Assembly: GCF_949987535.1 (NCBI RefSeq)
Contig: NC_080074.1
Coordinates: 37,617,641-37,681,640 of the forward strand
Length of the DNA stretch: 64,000 nt
Direction: 5' to 3'
From: Balaenoptera acutorostrata
Taxonomy: Eukaryota; Chordata; Mammalia; Artiodactyla; Balaenopteridae
In this document: positions 22,600 through 35,111 of the stretch, in pieces
Position numbering within the stretch: position 1 is the first letter of the stretch
How the letters are laid out: each line of letters starts with the position of its first letter
Notes under the pieces: model-generated
The model's database searches: none
What the model was told of the DNA's origin: nothing
Seen by the model: only the letters and a program-made list of their open reading frames with translations
Made by a program: the position numbers and the translations under genes

Positions 22600-24490
22600 C
22601 TGAAAAAAAATGCAGATATATATGAGCACAAGAACCAAATAAAAAACAGAAATCAAATCAATACTTGAGAGTCAGAACCATAAGTGAATGTTAGAAACCT
22701 GAGTTTGTTGCTAAACATAGGGGATAATTTTATAACTTTTCTATTCTAAGTTAAAATGTACTTGGAGGCTAGTTCTCACTGAGAAAATAGAAGAAACTAT
22801 GAAAGAAGTAGTAGTGAATGAGGAAGAAAAGGAATAATCAAAGAAAAATTAGCTAATGTCCCAAATGGAGTGTTTATCAGTTAAAAACGTAGAAATATAC
22901 TTCATGACCAACAAAGTCAGGCCTGTATAAGAGAGCAGACATGTAGGATATGTGCAAAAGAGATAAGAATGTGCATCTTTCCTAATGGTGGTGGATTAGA
23001 GATATTACCAAGGATTCACAGCCAGAGAGAGAAGGTACTACCCTAAGTAAGGACATACTAAAATATGTCTGAGGGCTAAAAGATCACAGCATTGCTACTA
23101 CAGAGTTGAAAAGAAGGGCCTTGGAAAGGACATGAGATCAGAGATTGAAGTCTCAGCAGGACTTCATTTCCTGGGGAAAAAGAGGTGCGAAGTGTCCATG
23201 AAGGTGCAAAGGTAGGAAAGAAGGAATGGCTGACGAGAAGGTCCCTAATGACGCATAAGAGTTTCAAAGTAGAAGGTAAAAAAGTACTATACATAAAAGA
23301 AAGAGTGCTTCACTGTAGCAATGTAAGAGGTACCCTTAAACTAAGAAAGTACAAAAAGTTGCCAAAACTCCATCCACGTCCCCATCCAACAGAGATATCA
23401 GCAACAACCACCTTGCTTCCATGCAAAGTTATTATCGAAAAAAAAAAGGAAAATGAGCAAGTATGGAGGGAGGTTGGCAATATTGAATGCTTTTGAGAAG
23501 TCAAGTAAGTTAAAAACTAAAACTCTCCAACCATGGGTAAAGTTTTAGGATAGAGTTCAGTGGAATGTGTACTTCACTGAGTTATCCTTTTGTAACTTCT
23601 ATTCTCCTTCTGAGCCCCAAATTGTTATCTTCATTTGTTTTCAGTGAGAACACAACTGGATTCAGGTGGAGTTTAACAGAAAATAAAATTTTGCCTGTGT
23701 GCTCAGGCAGAAAACCTACTCTACTGTCCCTTTCCCCCATCTAACATCAAGTTCCTACACTATGGGCCCCAGGTGCTGAGACTACAAAAAACCACAAGTT
23801 GGGAGTCGAGGGTCAACCATTATTTCTTGGGTCTTCACTCGACGCCATTGCTTTCTTAAGTCACTGGAGAATGTCTGACTTGTAGGGTCTTGACAGAGCA
23901 CTTTGAACAACACAAGTTATATCCTCTCTGGATGTTGACAACAGTGAGGAGGGTGATTCCAGTAGGAAACGGTGTTAGGGATACCACAGTCCCCAACTCA
24001 ACTTCTAAAATAATTCACTGAAAGCAGACACAAATACATACTTGAGTGCCCACACTAAAATTTATAACCTTCAAAAGGCACACTCCTTATGTAAAATCTC
24101 TTTCCAAATACAACTTCTTGACTTGAGGCAAAATCTGATTTCTAAACTTCCCTTTCCTGAACATTTCTCCAAACATTTCATTAAGAATTTCCTCTCTCTG
24201 GATATATTTTCCATTTGATGTTTTTTCATCTTGAGTAATTTTTTTCTTCAGTACCCCAAATCTCTACTTTATCATCTGCTCCCCACTTTCCCCAAATCCT
24301 TTCAGTTCTCTCACAAAAATGCTGAAATCCCTTTTCATATATTAACACCTACTCTTATACTGTTCTACTGAAATTCAAGGCATTTTGGGAAATAAATTAT
24401 TACATGAAGTGAAATATTAGTATTATAAATGGCTTACAAAGTTCTTAACTTTTTAGTTGATTAGCTAAAAGAGGTAGGAACTTCATTTTA
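22600..24490. other. Presumed intron with weak L2 traces
   Basis: About 23,420-23,520 ('gaatgcttttgagaagtcaa') resembles antisense L2. The 103-codon plus-strand frame at 23,185-23,496 has no family likeness. Otherwise nothing is recognised. Confidence 0.35.
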
Positions 24491-24685
24491 TTTACTTATT
24501 TATTTTTAACATCTTTATTGGAGTATAATTGCTTTACAATGGTGTGTTAGTTTCTGCTGTACAACAAAGTGAATCAGCTGTATGTATACATATATCCCCA
24601 TATCCCCTCCCTCTTGCATCTCCCTCCCACCCTCCCTATCCCACCCCTCTAGGTGGTCACAAAGCACTGAGCTGATCTCCCTGTG
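24491..24685 (-). mobile_element. 5'-truncated L1, 3'UTR only
   Basis: Antisense 'taacatctttattggagtat', 'aatggtgtgttagtttctgc' and 'cccacccctctaggtggtca' match the 3'UTR of the complete L1 at 53.0-53.4 kb. Flanking repeat aggaaYttcatttt at 24,476-24,490 and 24,686-24,700. Confidence 0.9.
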
Positions 24686-25384
24686 AGGAATTTCATTTTT
24701 ATGTAAATTTTATATGAAACTCCTAAAAATAGTCGAGCTGTTATTTGAACTGAAGAAGCCTAGCTCTGATGTCCCAGTAGTACCAAGCCATGATGCTATT
24801 TTGCCTCTCTGACACTTTGGCAGGGATAGGGTGTCATTAATTTTTTTATTATATACTTTCATTTAGGAAAGCAAAGAAACTCTTAAAGCTCTCCTTTCCC
24901 ATGCCTTTTAGAAAAATTATGTAAAATGCTATCCAAATAATTTAGAAATAAATGTATATTTATATTGTTATTAAAAACTGATTGTAGAAAGGCCACCAAA
25001 AGAGACCAAGAAATGTATTTTAAGCAAGAGAACATACAAAAATGGAATGCACAGAGGAACACAAACAGGATAGAATAAATCATCATTCCCAAGTTACCCT
25101 GAGTAAATAAGAGCTTTACAGTTGTTTCCTAAGAGAAAGGAGAGTTATGAAGTGCCTTCGAATGTGCATTCCTGGAATAACTAGGACTATCCATCCTGAT
25201 AAATACAGATGGGGGTAAGTGGGAAGGAAGTCAACATCTCCCGAGCAGCCTGTGCCTGACTACTCCAGGAATAAGCTAGATGTGGCTCAGAGTTTACTTT
25301 CTTTCCTTCACAAGTGATAAATCAACTTAACAGTTTAATGCATTTTAAAATGGGGCGGAACAGAAAGAGTACACCCTTAAAGTG
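24686..25384. other. Presumed intron, no recognised feature
   Basis: No repeat or exon supported. A 69-codon minus-strand frame at 24,883-25,092 has no family likeness. Confidence 0.35.
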
Positions 25385-25425
25385 TGTGTATATATATGTG
25401 TGTGTGTGTGTGTATATATATATTA
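25385..25425. repeat. TG/TA microsatellite
   Basis: Alternating TA and TG runs, including nine or so TG units, ending in 'tatatatatatt'. Confidence 0.9.
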
Positions 25426-25689
25426 GACATGCATTTTACAGGTCTAGTGGAAAGGGCACTAAGCTGAAAGAACTCTGCAATTAACTGAGCTAGAATGCAC
25501 TACTAAACTTCTGCTGTATATCATGTTCTCATGTAAGTTTGGGGAATACCCAACTCATAAGATTGACTGTAAACATGAACAAGCCCTTGGGAAATTGAAA
25601 AACAGAGCACAAATGCATTGGGGCACTGTTATGATTAAAGCTCTTTCCTCTTCCAGACCCCTAAGGAACCACTATTTTGATCTGTACTA

Positions 25690-26120
25690 TAGTTAAGAGC
25701 TAGGGCTCCAGAGTCAGAGACTCAAATCTCAGTGTTCACTACTTAACAGTTTCCTCATGTGTATCGTGGGATAACAGTCCTGATCTCACAGGCCATGTAT
25801 GCAGCACTTTAATTGATGAAGAAAACTTTGAACAGTACTTTGGTAAGCTCTGTGTTAAACTTAGGTATTATTTTCATGATCATAATTATTAACCACCTGT
25901 AACAGTAACAACAGTTGATATTTATCAAACACATACTACGTGATAGACATTGTTTTAAGCATTTTACATCTTTCACTCATTTAATCCTCACAAAAACTCT
26001 ATGAGGAAGGTATTATTGTTACTCTTATTTTTTTAGTAGTATTATTATTTGTATTTTAAAGATAAAGAAATTAAGCTATGGAGAAATCATGATGTGTCTC
26101 TGATCACGAAGCCAGTAACT
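25690..26120. repeat. Two MIR SINEs, head to head
   Basis: The first, about 25,690-25,830 (plus), has 'agagctagggctccagagtc' and 'tttcctcatgtgtatcgtgg'. The second, about 25,905-26,120 (minus), has 'tttatcaaacacatactacg', 'tcatttaatcctcacaaaaa', 'tatgaggaaggtattattgt' and 'ttaaagataaagaaatt'. Confidence 0.7.
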
Positions 26121-27032
26121 GATGAAGACCAGCACACTGCTGATGCAAACCAGCAGTCTGAGACTAAAGTTTACACACTTAAACAATATGCTCTAATGCC
26201 TTTAAAAAATCAGTTTTTATCAATTTTCAGATAGGTATAATGAGTATTTTTTAAAACACCACACAAAGTTCTTAGCATTGTGTCTGGCCCAAAGAAAGCA
26301 CTCAGTAAATGATACTTGTTGCTACTATTATGCTACTATTATTTTTAAAAATTCAAATTGACATATTAATCCTCCCTGAAAATAAGCAAAAGAGAAATTT
26401 CTAAAATTTAGGTCCAATAAGAAAACTTTTGTGAAACATTTAAAAGGAACTCTTAAAAAAATACTTTAAAATTTCTAATATGTTTCATAAATCTTAAGGT
26501 AGAGGAAAAGGCAATTACATGAATATGTGAAGGATACATTTAACATCTGTTTATATGTAAAAACCCATTTGGTTGTTGCAACTAACTAATGACTAATGAA
26601 GTCAATAAAGAAGAAAGTTAAAAAACAACCAACTAAAATGTGTGGTTTGGACTATAGTTAAAAAATAAATTGAATGCTATACCTTGTTTATCTTTGCTTG
26701 AACTAAGCCCATAAAAGCCTGACAGTCAGCAATAACATTCTTTAGAAATATTTATAGACTGTTTAATATAGTATGAAGAAATGAGACATTAGTACAAGAG
26801 TATAACGTGGAAGTTTTCCTAAAAGTTCAATTTACTTTTCCTGAGAATTCACTTCTCTTTTAAAGTAAACTTACAGAAAATGTATAAGTTTGAATATGAA
26901 TAGGTGACAAGAAGAGGTGATATTTATAAAAATCCATCAGGTTTTAGGTTCATCAGCAGGTCAAGTATGAAGAGTACTTTGAGAAAAACTATCACGTTCA
27001 TCAGTTGGATTAGAGTAAACACGCTCACTTAC
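26121..27032. other. Presumed intron, no recognised feature
   Basis: AT-rich sequence. Nothing identified apart from a 'gcccaaagaaagcactcagtaaatg' L2/MIR-like end near 26,290. Confidence 0.35.
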
Positions 27033-27062
27033 CCCTTGGCCGACTGCAACACGCTCCAGTGC
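27033..27062 (-). CDS. 30-base coding microexon of the unidentified minus-strand gene
   Basis: On the minus strand it is bounded by 'ctccttaaag' and the near-consensus donor GGG|gtaagtgag. It is exactly ten codons, ALERVAVGQG, entering and leaving in phase 0. This matches the phase 0 end of the exon at 30,458-30,552 and the phase 0 start of the exon at 22,526-22,599. By itself so short a segment would be weak; the phase fit on both sides and the excellent donor raise confidence. Confidence 0.6.
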
Positions 27063-30000
27063 CTTTAAGGAGAAAAAAATAAGACAAAGACAGCTGAGAT
27101 ATTTAGTCTTGCCTTATAAGACTTATAAACACACTGTATAAGGGCTTGTGAAAGTGGCATTTAAAAAGATTAATTAAATGATAACATATAAGTTTATACA
27201 CTTAAAAGTGTTAATATCATTAAGGAACGTTAACTGGTACACTTGTATAATTTAGGGCTGATATATGGATGTGTGTCACGCAGACAAACACATACACACC
27301 CCAACTGTATACACTCCTTGAATTTTAGAAGGAATTAGAAAACAGGAAAGAAATAAAATGACATATTCTTGGCTCACTTTTATTGCAGCTAAAACAATCA
27401 AATCCAAAACTATTATTATGTATAGACATATTTATATACGTACTACTTTTTAACTTATTTTCTTCCAATTTTTTATAAAAGTATAATTTCATCTTTTATT
27501 AAACAAGATTATATTGAACTGATTATAGTTGAAATCTTAGTTTAGAAAAGTACATATATTTTTGGTCTGCATGGTCAAATTCAAATCAAATTCACATATG
27601 ATCAAGTCGCCATAAGAGAAAGTAATATATATTTCTACAATTTTATATGTAGCTGGTTTTACATTGATATTTATTTAAAATTCAAAACATTTTATAAAAA
27701 AAATTTTATAAAATTTTCCCAATATAATACTCATAAATACTCATAATCTAACATACATGAAAGGATTTGTTATAATTTAAAAATGGAATAGGGCCTTCTG
27801 AAACTTTCAATTTTTTAGACATGCATTTCTACACTTATGTTGTTTTATAACTAAATTAGATATAACATTTTAGCTAAAATTTTATTTTTAAAGTTTTCGT
27901 TAGAAAATATTTCAAGCATAAAGAAAAACAGTAAAATGTAACAGTGCATATACTTCCTACTCAAATTTGAAGTACTCATATTTGTTTCAGATGGCTATGT
28001 CTTCATAAATAATACTTTTTAGATACAGCTGAATCATGTACTTTTAAAACTGAAAGAAAATGTGCAGATTATCCCAAGTGCAATTTTCTCAGATGCACAA
28101 GGTCACTGACAATGGCAGGGTCTTGCCACAAGCTGCACAGCTAGTTAGCAGGTGAACAGGAACTAAAAACTTGTTTTCTGAACCCCGGTTTACTTCTCAT
28201 GCCCTCACACCATGAAGAGTTAGTGGGAAAATGAGTTCATGGTATAAAAGCTTGCTTTAAAGAAATTGTTTGAAGAAAAAAAGTGTAATTTTTCCATTAA
28301 CTTCAAGGATACCTTCATGAACATCTAGAACCAGAGTGTTATGAATACAGAAGATAGTTATCATATAATTTTTATATTAAATTAAGTAGCAACAGGCCCA
28401 GAACAAGTATGTCATTGAAGAAAACACTGAGTTTTCATTTACAATACTGGTTGTGTTCATTTCAGATTAAATTTTTGTGTTACTTGCTTTGTTAAAAGGC
28501 AGAACTATCAATAATAAAGAAATAAAAGTTTTTAATAATAAATGATTTAGCATCAATAAAAACATCATATAACACAGGACTACCTTTGGTATGTGTTGCT
28601 GATGTATTTGTTTTAGAAATACCAATGATAAATTCTGATTACATAATAAAAGATAATCAGGTAGGTGATAAGCAGTTTCTTACAAACATTAATAATTTTT
28701 CTTGGCCAATAAATATACCAAGTGTTCATTTCATACTGATCTAAAATATTTTACAGTTTTATCAGGCTAAAAGTATGCTGACAAGATTGCACTAATATAA
28801 TTAATTTTTCCCCCCTGGTTAGTACCCTTAACAATTTATCTGAAAGTGTCACCAGAAAGGTATACTTTCTCTCTCTCTCTCTCTCTCTCTCTGTGTCTCC
28901 CTCAACCCCTTAAGCTTTGAATATTTGTAGAAAAGGTCAGTTATGGAGCAAAAGGCAATAAAACAAGATGCACCAAAAGAAACATGTTCCTTAGACTTTC
29001 CTAGATTACTCTAGCATCAAAAAAAGAAGTCAAGGTGAGCAAAGACAGGGATAGAGTTAAGGAGAGGGGCATTCCATGAGAAGCTGACATTGGTCAGGCA
29101 AAGTTCTTAAGTGCGGCACGGTTGACAAATTTTACATTTTGGAATTTATTTTTCAAAAACTCTTCTTTTTGGTTTGTTGAATGTTTATTTTTATAGCAAA
29201 CATTTTTATTTTGTGGATATATTATATCATTTTATCTTTCTAAGGGATACTAATAGTTATTTTATTTTACTTAGGATAGTATCCGTTTCCTCCAAGTTGC
29301 TACTTTTCTATTTGTTTATCCGATCTCTTTTCTTTCATGTTAGACTTTCTTAGACAACTAATGATTCTTGGCTTTTTGATAATTAAAATGCGGTAATCAT
29401 AAACTTGATTAGAAGCGCTGTGCTTATGAGTGAGGACTTTTAATTGTGGGTCTCACCACAAAGGTCCTATTTCATTGTGAAATCCCTAATGCCAATATCT
29501 TCAGTTTTTTCTCTTAGGCTAATCAGATTCCCTATAAAAAACTATTTCAATTTCTTGCCTAGAGGGTGTAAGCTGCCAGCATTCTGGGAACCAAGTCATT
29601 CCAAGAATGACCTTCCATTCTAACAAGACCCTAAATGAGTATCATTTACAAATGTAATGAAAGAAAGACAAATTCCCAGGAAAGTATTTTAAGAGGACTC
29701 ACAAAAGGAAATCATTATTTGAGCATAAATAAGATTTCGAAGTTAATTCTCAGATATGTGACCCAGAACACTGGAACACTTCTTTATATTGCTGTGTTAC
29801 TGGCAATATAAAAAATATTGAGATAATGACCATAAAATAGTTAATTTTTCTTGGGATTGGACATTAAACACATTATTTTAAAAGCTATATTTTAAATTTA
29901 TGATGACAAAGTCCATTTATACCACTTAACTGGCATCTGTTCCTTTTTAAACCAACATAACACCACAAAAAGAGAAGACTGTGGGCTAAAGTGTTCTAGG

Positions 30001-30457
30001 TCTAAGGACATGAGCTAAATAAAGATTTCACTTAAACAGATAGTTACTTCATATCCCAGGTAGCTTAATATTTTTCCCACTTCATAAAAAATTAGGAGAC
30101 CAAATGATCTACTACAAACAAACACAAACATACCACAGAGCTGTGGATAAAGCACCAAAGTAATTCTGTGTTTAAGACTTGGTTGTTGGTACATTTTATA
30201 TGATAATTAAAGTAATTATATGTAAGAAATTAAGTACTATAATGTAGAATTATAGTATAATTATACATTGTTACCACACTGCATGCAGAGTGAGTAATGT
30301 TGGAAGGGTAAGCCATTTTTTTCCTCATAATTTGCAATGCACAAAAACATTAATAATGACACTGCAAAATTTGGCATTTAATGAAGCCAAAAATAAATAA
30401 ATAAAATTCTGCAACATCTGGATAAAGCTCTAAGTCCAGGAAAAAATAGAGTCATAC
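27063..30457. other. Long presumed intron; CT microsatellite
   Basis: A (CT)n run lies at about 28,868-28,893. About 28,060-28,200 ('acaagctgcacagctagtta') resembles an antisense MIR. The remainder is AT-rich with no supported gene or repeat. Confidence 0.4.
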
Positions 30458-30552
30458 CAAACATGCTGACATTCTGGCATTCCGGCCACAGCACCATCTC
30501 TCTTCCTTTAAATAGCGGCACATTGGAAATCCCCACTTTTCTTGGGTACATT
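30458..30552 (-). CDS. Cys-rich coding exon of the unidentified minus-strand gene
   Basis: A 95-base segment preceded on the minus strand by 'cttccatctgcag' and followed by TTTG|gtatgac. Entering with one base carried over, it encodes CTQEKWGFPMCRYLKEERWC then CGRNARMSACL and ends in phase 0. That is five cysteines in 31 residues, which may be part of a metal-binding fold. A second frame is also open here, but it runs into a stop in the exon at 22,526-22,599, so it is rejected. The family is not recognised. Confidence 0.7.
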
Positions 30553-31619
30553 CTGCAGATGGAAGAAAAATATGGATTATTTAAATAAGATTCTTCCTCT
30601 TTTAGTTAAAGTAAATAATCTATTGAGAAAGCAAATCAGTCATTTGAAAGTCAAACAGTAGTTAAACATGTAAGTGGTAATGTTTAACAGTTCATTCCAG
30701 TATGTTAATTAAAAGCATACTAATGTTATGAAAATGATATTTTCTCAACAACAGCTGTTTTGTATTTAAGCTCCAGGTCTGATACCAACCAATTTGCCAA
30801 AATTATTTCTCAAATATTTAGCAAAAGCAATTTAAAATGGAAATACTTTGCATGTTCAGTGTAACTAAAGAAGATAAGTAATGAGATACTGGGCATTTAC
30901 TGCTGACCTGACTTTCTAATAAAACGGTTTATTAAATGTGACATTTGGCAATTTATTATAGAACAATATTAATTCATTCCTAACAATGTTGAAGCACCAA
31001 TTTTTTTCCAGCCACGATGTTCACTTTCCAGAAAATGAACAGCTGTATAGGCTCTTATTTTTTCACTACATTGACAGGCTGTAAGATTTTCAACTGTGAT
31101 TCAGTTTGTCTCAACTGCATTTATGGTTCGAGTAACAGCAAAAAAAATCAACATTTTCTGCTTAATCACAGGTACCTGCTGCCCAACTCAGTAAAAGAGT
31201 TACACGTGCAACTTGCGGATGTGTAAGCCCCTTATGTACAACTACTAACTGCACAGGGTTTCTCAAAAGGAAAAAAAAAAATTTCTATTTTAAATTAAAG
31301 TCTAGAAAAGCTTAAGCCTATCAAAACTGTGGCAATTAAAAGAAAACTGAGATGAATATAAATTTTCTATTAGGTTAAGTAAAACAGAACTAGAAAACAA
31401 GAAAATGCTTTAAAAGAAAATACTGTTGAGGTAGATTCCACTAAATAAACTTCTGTGTTATGAAAGGTCAAATGATTTTTTTATTAAAATAGAGAAAATT
31501 TAAATTTCATGCAGATCATAAGCCTGTGATAGTGATTTCTTTCAGGTATTAAAGTAAGATTTACAATAGACGTTATTGATACTCAGATGGAAGATACTGA
31601 CCCTGCCCCAGGAATACAA
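30553..31619. other. Presumed intron, no recognised feature
   Basis: AT-rich. A 69-codon plus-strand frame at 31,017-31,226 has no family likeness. Confidence 0.35.
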
Positions 31620-32145
31620 ATAATAATAATGCTAGTATTTATACAGCACTTAATATTGTTAGGCACTATTTTAAGTGCTTTAAATGTAATAACTAGCTTT
31701 TTTTTTTTTTTAACATCTTTATTGGAGTATAATTGCTTTAAAATGGTGTGTTAGTTTATGCTTTATAACAAAGTGAATCAGTTATACATATACATATGTT
31801 CCCATATCTCTTCCCTCTTGCATCTCCCTCCCTCCACCCTCCCTATCCCACCCCTCTAGGTGATCACAAAGCACCAAGCTGATCTCCCTGTGCTATGCGG
31901 CTGCTTCCCACTAGCTATCTATTTTACGCTTGATAGTGTGTAATAACTAGCTTTAAGTGCATTAACTAGTCCCCACAGCAATTCTGTGAAATAGGTATAC
32001 TATTATTCTCATGTTTCAGATAGAGAAAGTGAGCACGGGGAGGTTAAGAAAACTGCCTAAGTTGCAAATCCAGCACATGGCAGAGTTGGAATTTAAACCC
32101 AGGCAGTCTGACACCAGGGGCCATGCGCTTAACCACCAGGCTATA
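31620..32145 (-). repeat. MIR SINE split by an L1
   Basis: Antisense MIR on both sides of the insert: 'ttaggcactattttaagtgc' before; 'gaaataggtatactattatt', 'gagcacggggaggttaagaa', 'gagttggaatttaaacccag' and 'gcgcttaaccaccaggcta' after. Confidence 0.85.
31701..31938 (-). mobile_element. 5'-truncated L1, 3'UTR only
   Basis: Antisense of the L1 3'UTR: T run, 'taacatctttattggagtat', 'cccacccctctaggtgatca', 'tgtgctatgcggctgcttcc'. Perfect 16-bp target duplication tgtaataactagcttt at 31,685-31,700 and 31,939-31,954, within MIR sequence. Confidence 0.95.
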
Positions 32146-33320
32146 TAAACAATTTCACTTTACAAGTGCCCAGGAATCATGGAGCCCTTGAAGCCTACCC
32201 AGTAACTAGGGACCCTGGACTACTTCCTCTGTCAATTTCCAAGATGCCTTGAAACAGCGGTTTGAGTTTTACTGAAGGCTTTATGATTTAACTGAAACAT
32301 GATTATTGCTAAATCAAAGGGTTACTCTAAGTACTTCAATTTTTTTCTTGCAACTGAAGAAAGAAATATCTAAACTTTACTGTAAAGGGTAAGGGGCTAG
32401 AGAAATGGGGTTGTGGTCTTTTATTGAGAGTGTTAGGAAAAGTGCTAACCAATAAAACAGCTAGTTCTTTCCCTTTCCCCATCTGTTCTCTCCTTCTTCC
32501 TTGTAGTAACAGCACTCAATTTTTACCTGGCTATTCAGCTGCTCAGGTTAAAGACTGCAATTCCCAGACTCCCATGCAGTCACTAGGATAGCTAGAGGGT
32601 AAGTTTTGGCTAACTGGATGTGGGCAGAAATGATGTGTGCAAATGCTCAAAGAGGAGTGGGGGGGGCATGATCTTTCCCCCACACTTTCCACCCCACTTC
32701 ATCCCTCCCCTGTCTGGAATGTGTTCATGTTGGCAAGCACACGGTGGAGCAACAAAATAGAAGGATTCTGGGTTCTTGGAAGGCTTTTTGGTGCAGAGCT
32801 CCCTTACTAACTCTGTCTATCTCTGGACTGAAACAGAAATATCCATCTGACCCATTCTGCACCTAAATCTTTATCTTAATTTAATGCTTCCCAAACTTTT
32901 TTTGTAGCTCAGCCCTCTGGGAATATGGCAAATTTTGTACATCACAGTGGAATAAACAGATAACTGTGTTGAGGCAAAACCCATGGGATGAAGGAAGCAG
33001 TATCCCGGGAACTCCCATATAGCACCCACAGCACACTAGTTGAATCGTTCCGTCCTAATTAATACAGAAGTCGTCTCTGAGGATGTAATATTTGAGCAGA
33101 GACTTAAACGAGGAAGCAAGCCATGCAAATATTAGGGGAAGACAATGAAAAACAAACAAAGTGCTTCCAACAGGATACAGTTAATCTCCAAAAACATAAT
33201 ACCAGAATATTTTACCATTTAAAATGATTAGCCAGCAATTTCTCAACTTCTAATATCCCAACCAAATACCTACAAAATAAACTTCTAATAGGGGAAAAGA
33301 AGAGATGAAAGTAAACTTAC
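32146..33320. other. Presumed intron with one old dispersed repeat
   Basis: About 32,540-32,860 ('gcaattcccagactcccatg', 'gatgtgggcagaaatgatgt') belongs to a common mammal-wide repeat that I do not name; a related copy seems to lie at 59,500-59,945. Nothing else is identified. Confidence 0.4.
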
Positions 33321-33343
33321 TACAGAACACGAAAAGGATCCCA
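33321..33343 (-). CDS. Possible 23-base microexon
   Basis: The minus strand shows an excellent acceptor, 'attgcttgtttcttaag', and a consensus donor, gtaagttt, 23 bases apart. Read in phase 0 the segment gives WDPFRVL plus two bases. Its end phase does not join directly to the exon at 30,458, so another exon would be needed between them, or this pair is a chance match. Confidence 0.3.
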
Positions 33344-34660
33344 CTTAAGAAACAAGCAATGGATTTGTAATGAAAAGTATAATTAGTGCACCATCACTGC
33401 TCTGCAATTCACCTTATGTTGCCAGGAAAAAAGCAGGTCTACTTGCCTGAAAACAGGTAGAAATTTCCTCTGACAATAATAATCTAAAAAAACTGACTGA
33501 GAAAAATTACAACTTAACATTACATTGAAATGGGAAGAGTATTTCTGGAAAATATATTACAATGGAAGGGGTATATTATTTCCAGGAAAAAAAAAATCTA
33601 AGAAATCCATGCCAAAGTTACTCTCAAATTGTTGACCTATAGAAACTGTAAGAGATAATAAAATTTATTCTGTCTCTAAGCCATTCAGTTTTGTCGTGAT
33701 TTCTGAAACGGCATTAGATGATACATACAGTCTTGAAGTAGCAATAGAGAGGTTAATTACCTCATACAAGGGAACTGAGACAGAAAAATGCACTGCTCCA
33801 TGAGGATGGGAAGTACGCTTCCTCAGGAAAGAGCTAAGTTTTGATTAGACAGTAAACGCATTTTCAGAGAACAGGCTGCAGATAAAGACACTTTTAGTAA
33901 TGAATGACCAAATTCCAGAAAATTTTGGAATTGGGGAGAGGTAGAAGACTAGTCGGAACAAAGGACATATAGAGATACATTTGATGAGAATCCCAGAAAT
34001 CAGGAATGAATCGTGAGGCCAGGGTTTCTGGTGAGGGCTGACATGAATGGGGATCAAAGGCACGATGGAATTGGTCTTTCCCATCCCTAGAGAGATAGTG
34101 GTGAAGCTGTGAGTGTTGTGGTAGGGGCGGAGGAGGGAATCTTTCAGGCGAATACAGAGTTCTGGGCTTGACAGTTGATAAAGGGAAGATGCAAACAGGG
34201 GTACACAGGCCTCCTGGCATTCCTCTTGATTTCAGATGATATAGCGTGGAAGCCAGCAGGGGAGCAGTCACACACTGAGCACACAGGGCTGTCACTGGAG
34301 AAATGGAGGCTGAAAGATGGCAAGCATGTTCCCTAACTTGTGTTGATGAAGGTGACGAGGTGGGGAGAAGGGTTACTGTCTTCCTTAGGGCTCATAAAAC
34401 TTCTTTGCCACCACAATGAAGGCCTACAGAAGGGTACCCTTAACCTGTGTGTAAGAAAGTTCCCCCTTCAACCCTACATAACAGTGTGAAGGACAGCTGA
34501 AGGGTAGTCTTACTCCATGCACATGGCTCCCCAAATCTTTATCCAAAACACCCATGAACTTTAAGGGCCTATGGCAGTTTATAGCAATTGCCAGCCTTGG
34601 CTCAGGGCTCTGTGAAACCACATTAGAGACTCACTCCTCTGGACACCCAGTGATTGTGTA
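33344..34660. other. No supported gene
   Basis: Overlapping minus-strand frames of 79 and 133 codons at 33,845-34,295 lie in GC-richer sequence. They show no family likeness or splice structure. Confidence 0.35.
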
Positions 34661-34661
34661 A

Positions 34662-34940
34662 TCACCTTGAAGTTTTCTGAGTCTGCATCACAGTTTCCTC
34701 TTTGATTGAGGTCACGGTAGCCTCACAGCTCTGTTCAATTTGTAAGGGAACAAGTGCAAAAAACTGATACAGAGACACCCTCAAAGTCCAACAAAGCCTT
34801 TCATATACTGATTCAATATAATCTTTAGAATCTATTTCACCAGCTTCATTCAGACTGCAGTGAAGAACGAGGCTCCCTTCTACATCCTGAATCAAAGTCA
34901 CTGTGTTCATCATTTCTATTGTTAAGTCTCGGTCTCCTAT
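34662..34940 (-). other. Unassigned open frame, possible exon or retrocopy fragment
   Basis: A minus-strand frame of about 90 codons, including MMNTVTLIQDVEGSLVLHCS, then IDSKDYIESVYERLCW and LQIEQSCEATVTSIKEETV. Its composition resembles real protein. A donor-like AAG|gtgatt lies at its end and 'gttaaatag' upstream, but that acceptor lacks a pyrimidine tract. It could be an exon of the minus-strand gene, a piece of an old pseudogene, or chance. Confidence 0.3.
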
Positions 34941-35111
34941 TTAACTGTGTTCATATACTTATATTCAAATCTAGTCAAACTGGGCATTAAACTTCCTTAT
35001 CAGTGAATCAAGTTGCTTTCCTTTAGGAGCACTTTCATGCTATCTTTAAATGATAATTTTAGAGTAGATGAAGCCTCTTGTTTTTTTCTTCTATTTCATT
35101 TCTTAGTCTTT

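Noticed and set aside
23185..23496. 103-codon plus-strand frame
   Set aside because: No family likeness, and part of the region resembles antisense L2.
30458..30552. Alternative frame of this exon (starting MYPRKVGISN)
   Set aside because: When joined to the next two exons by the same splice sites it meets a TGA at the start of the exon at 22,526-22,599, whereas the chosen frame stays open to the end.
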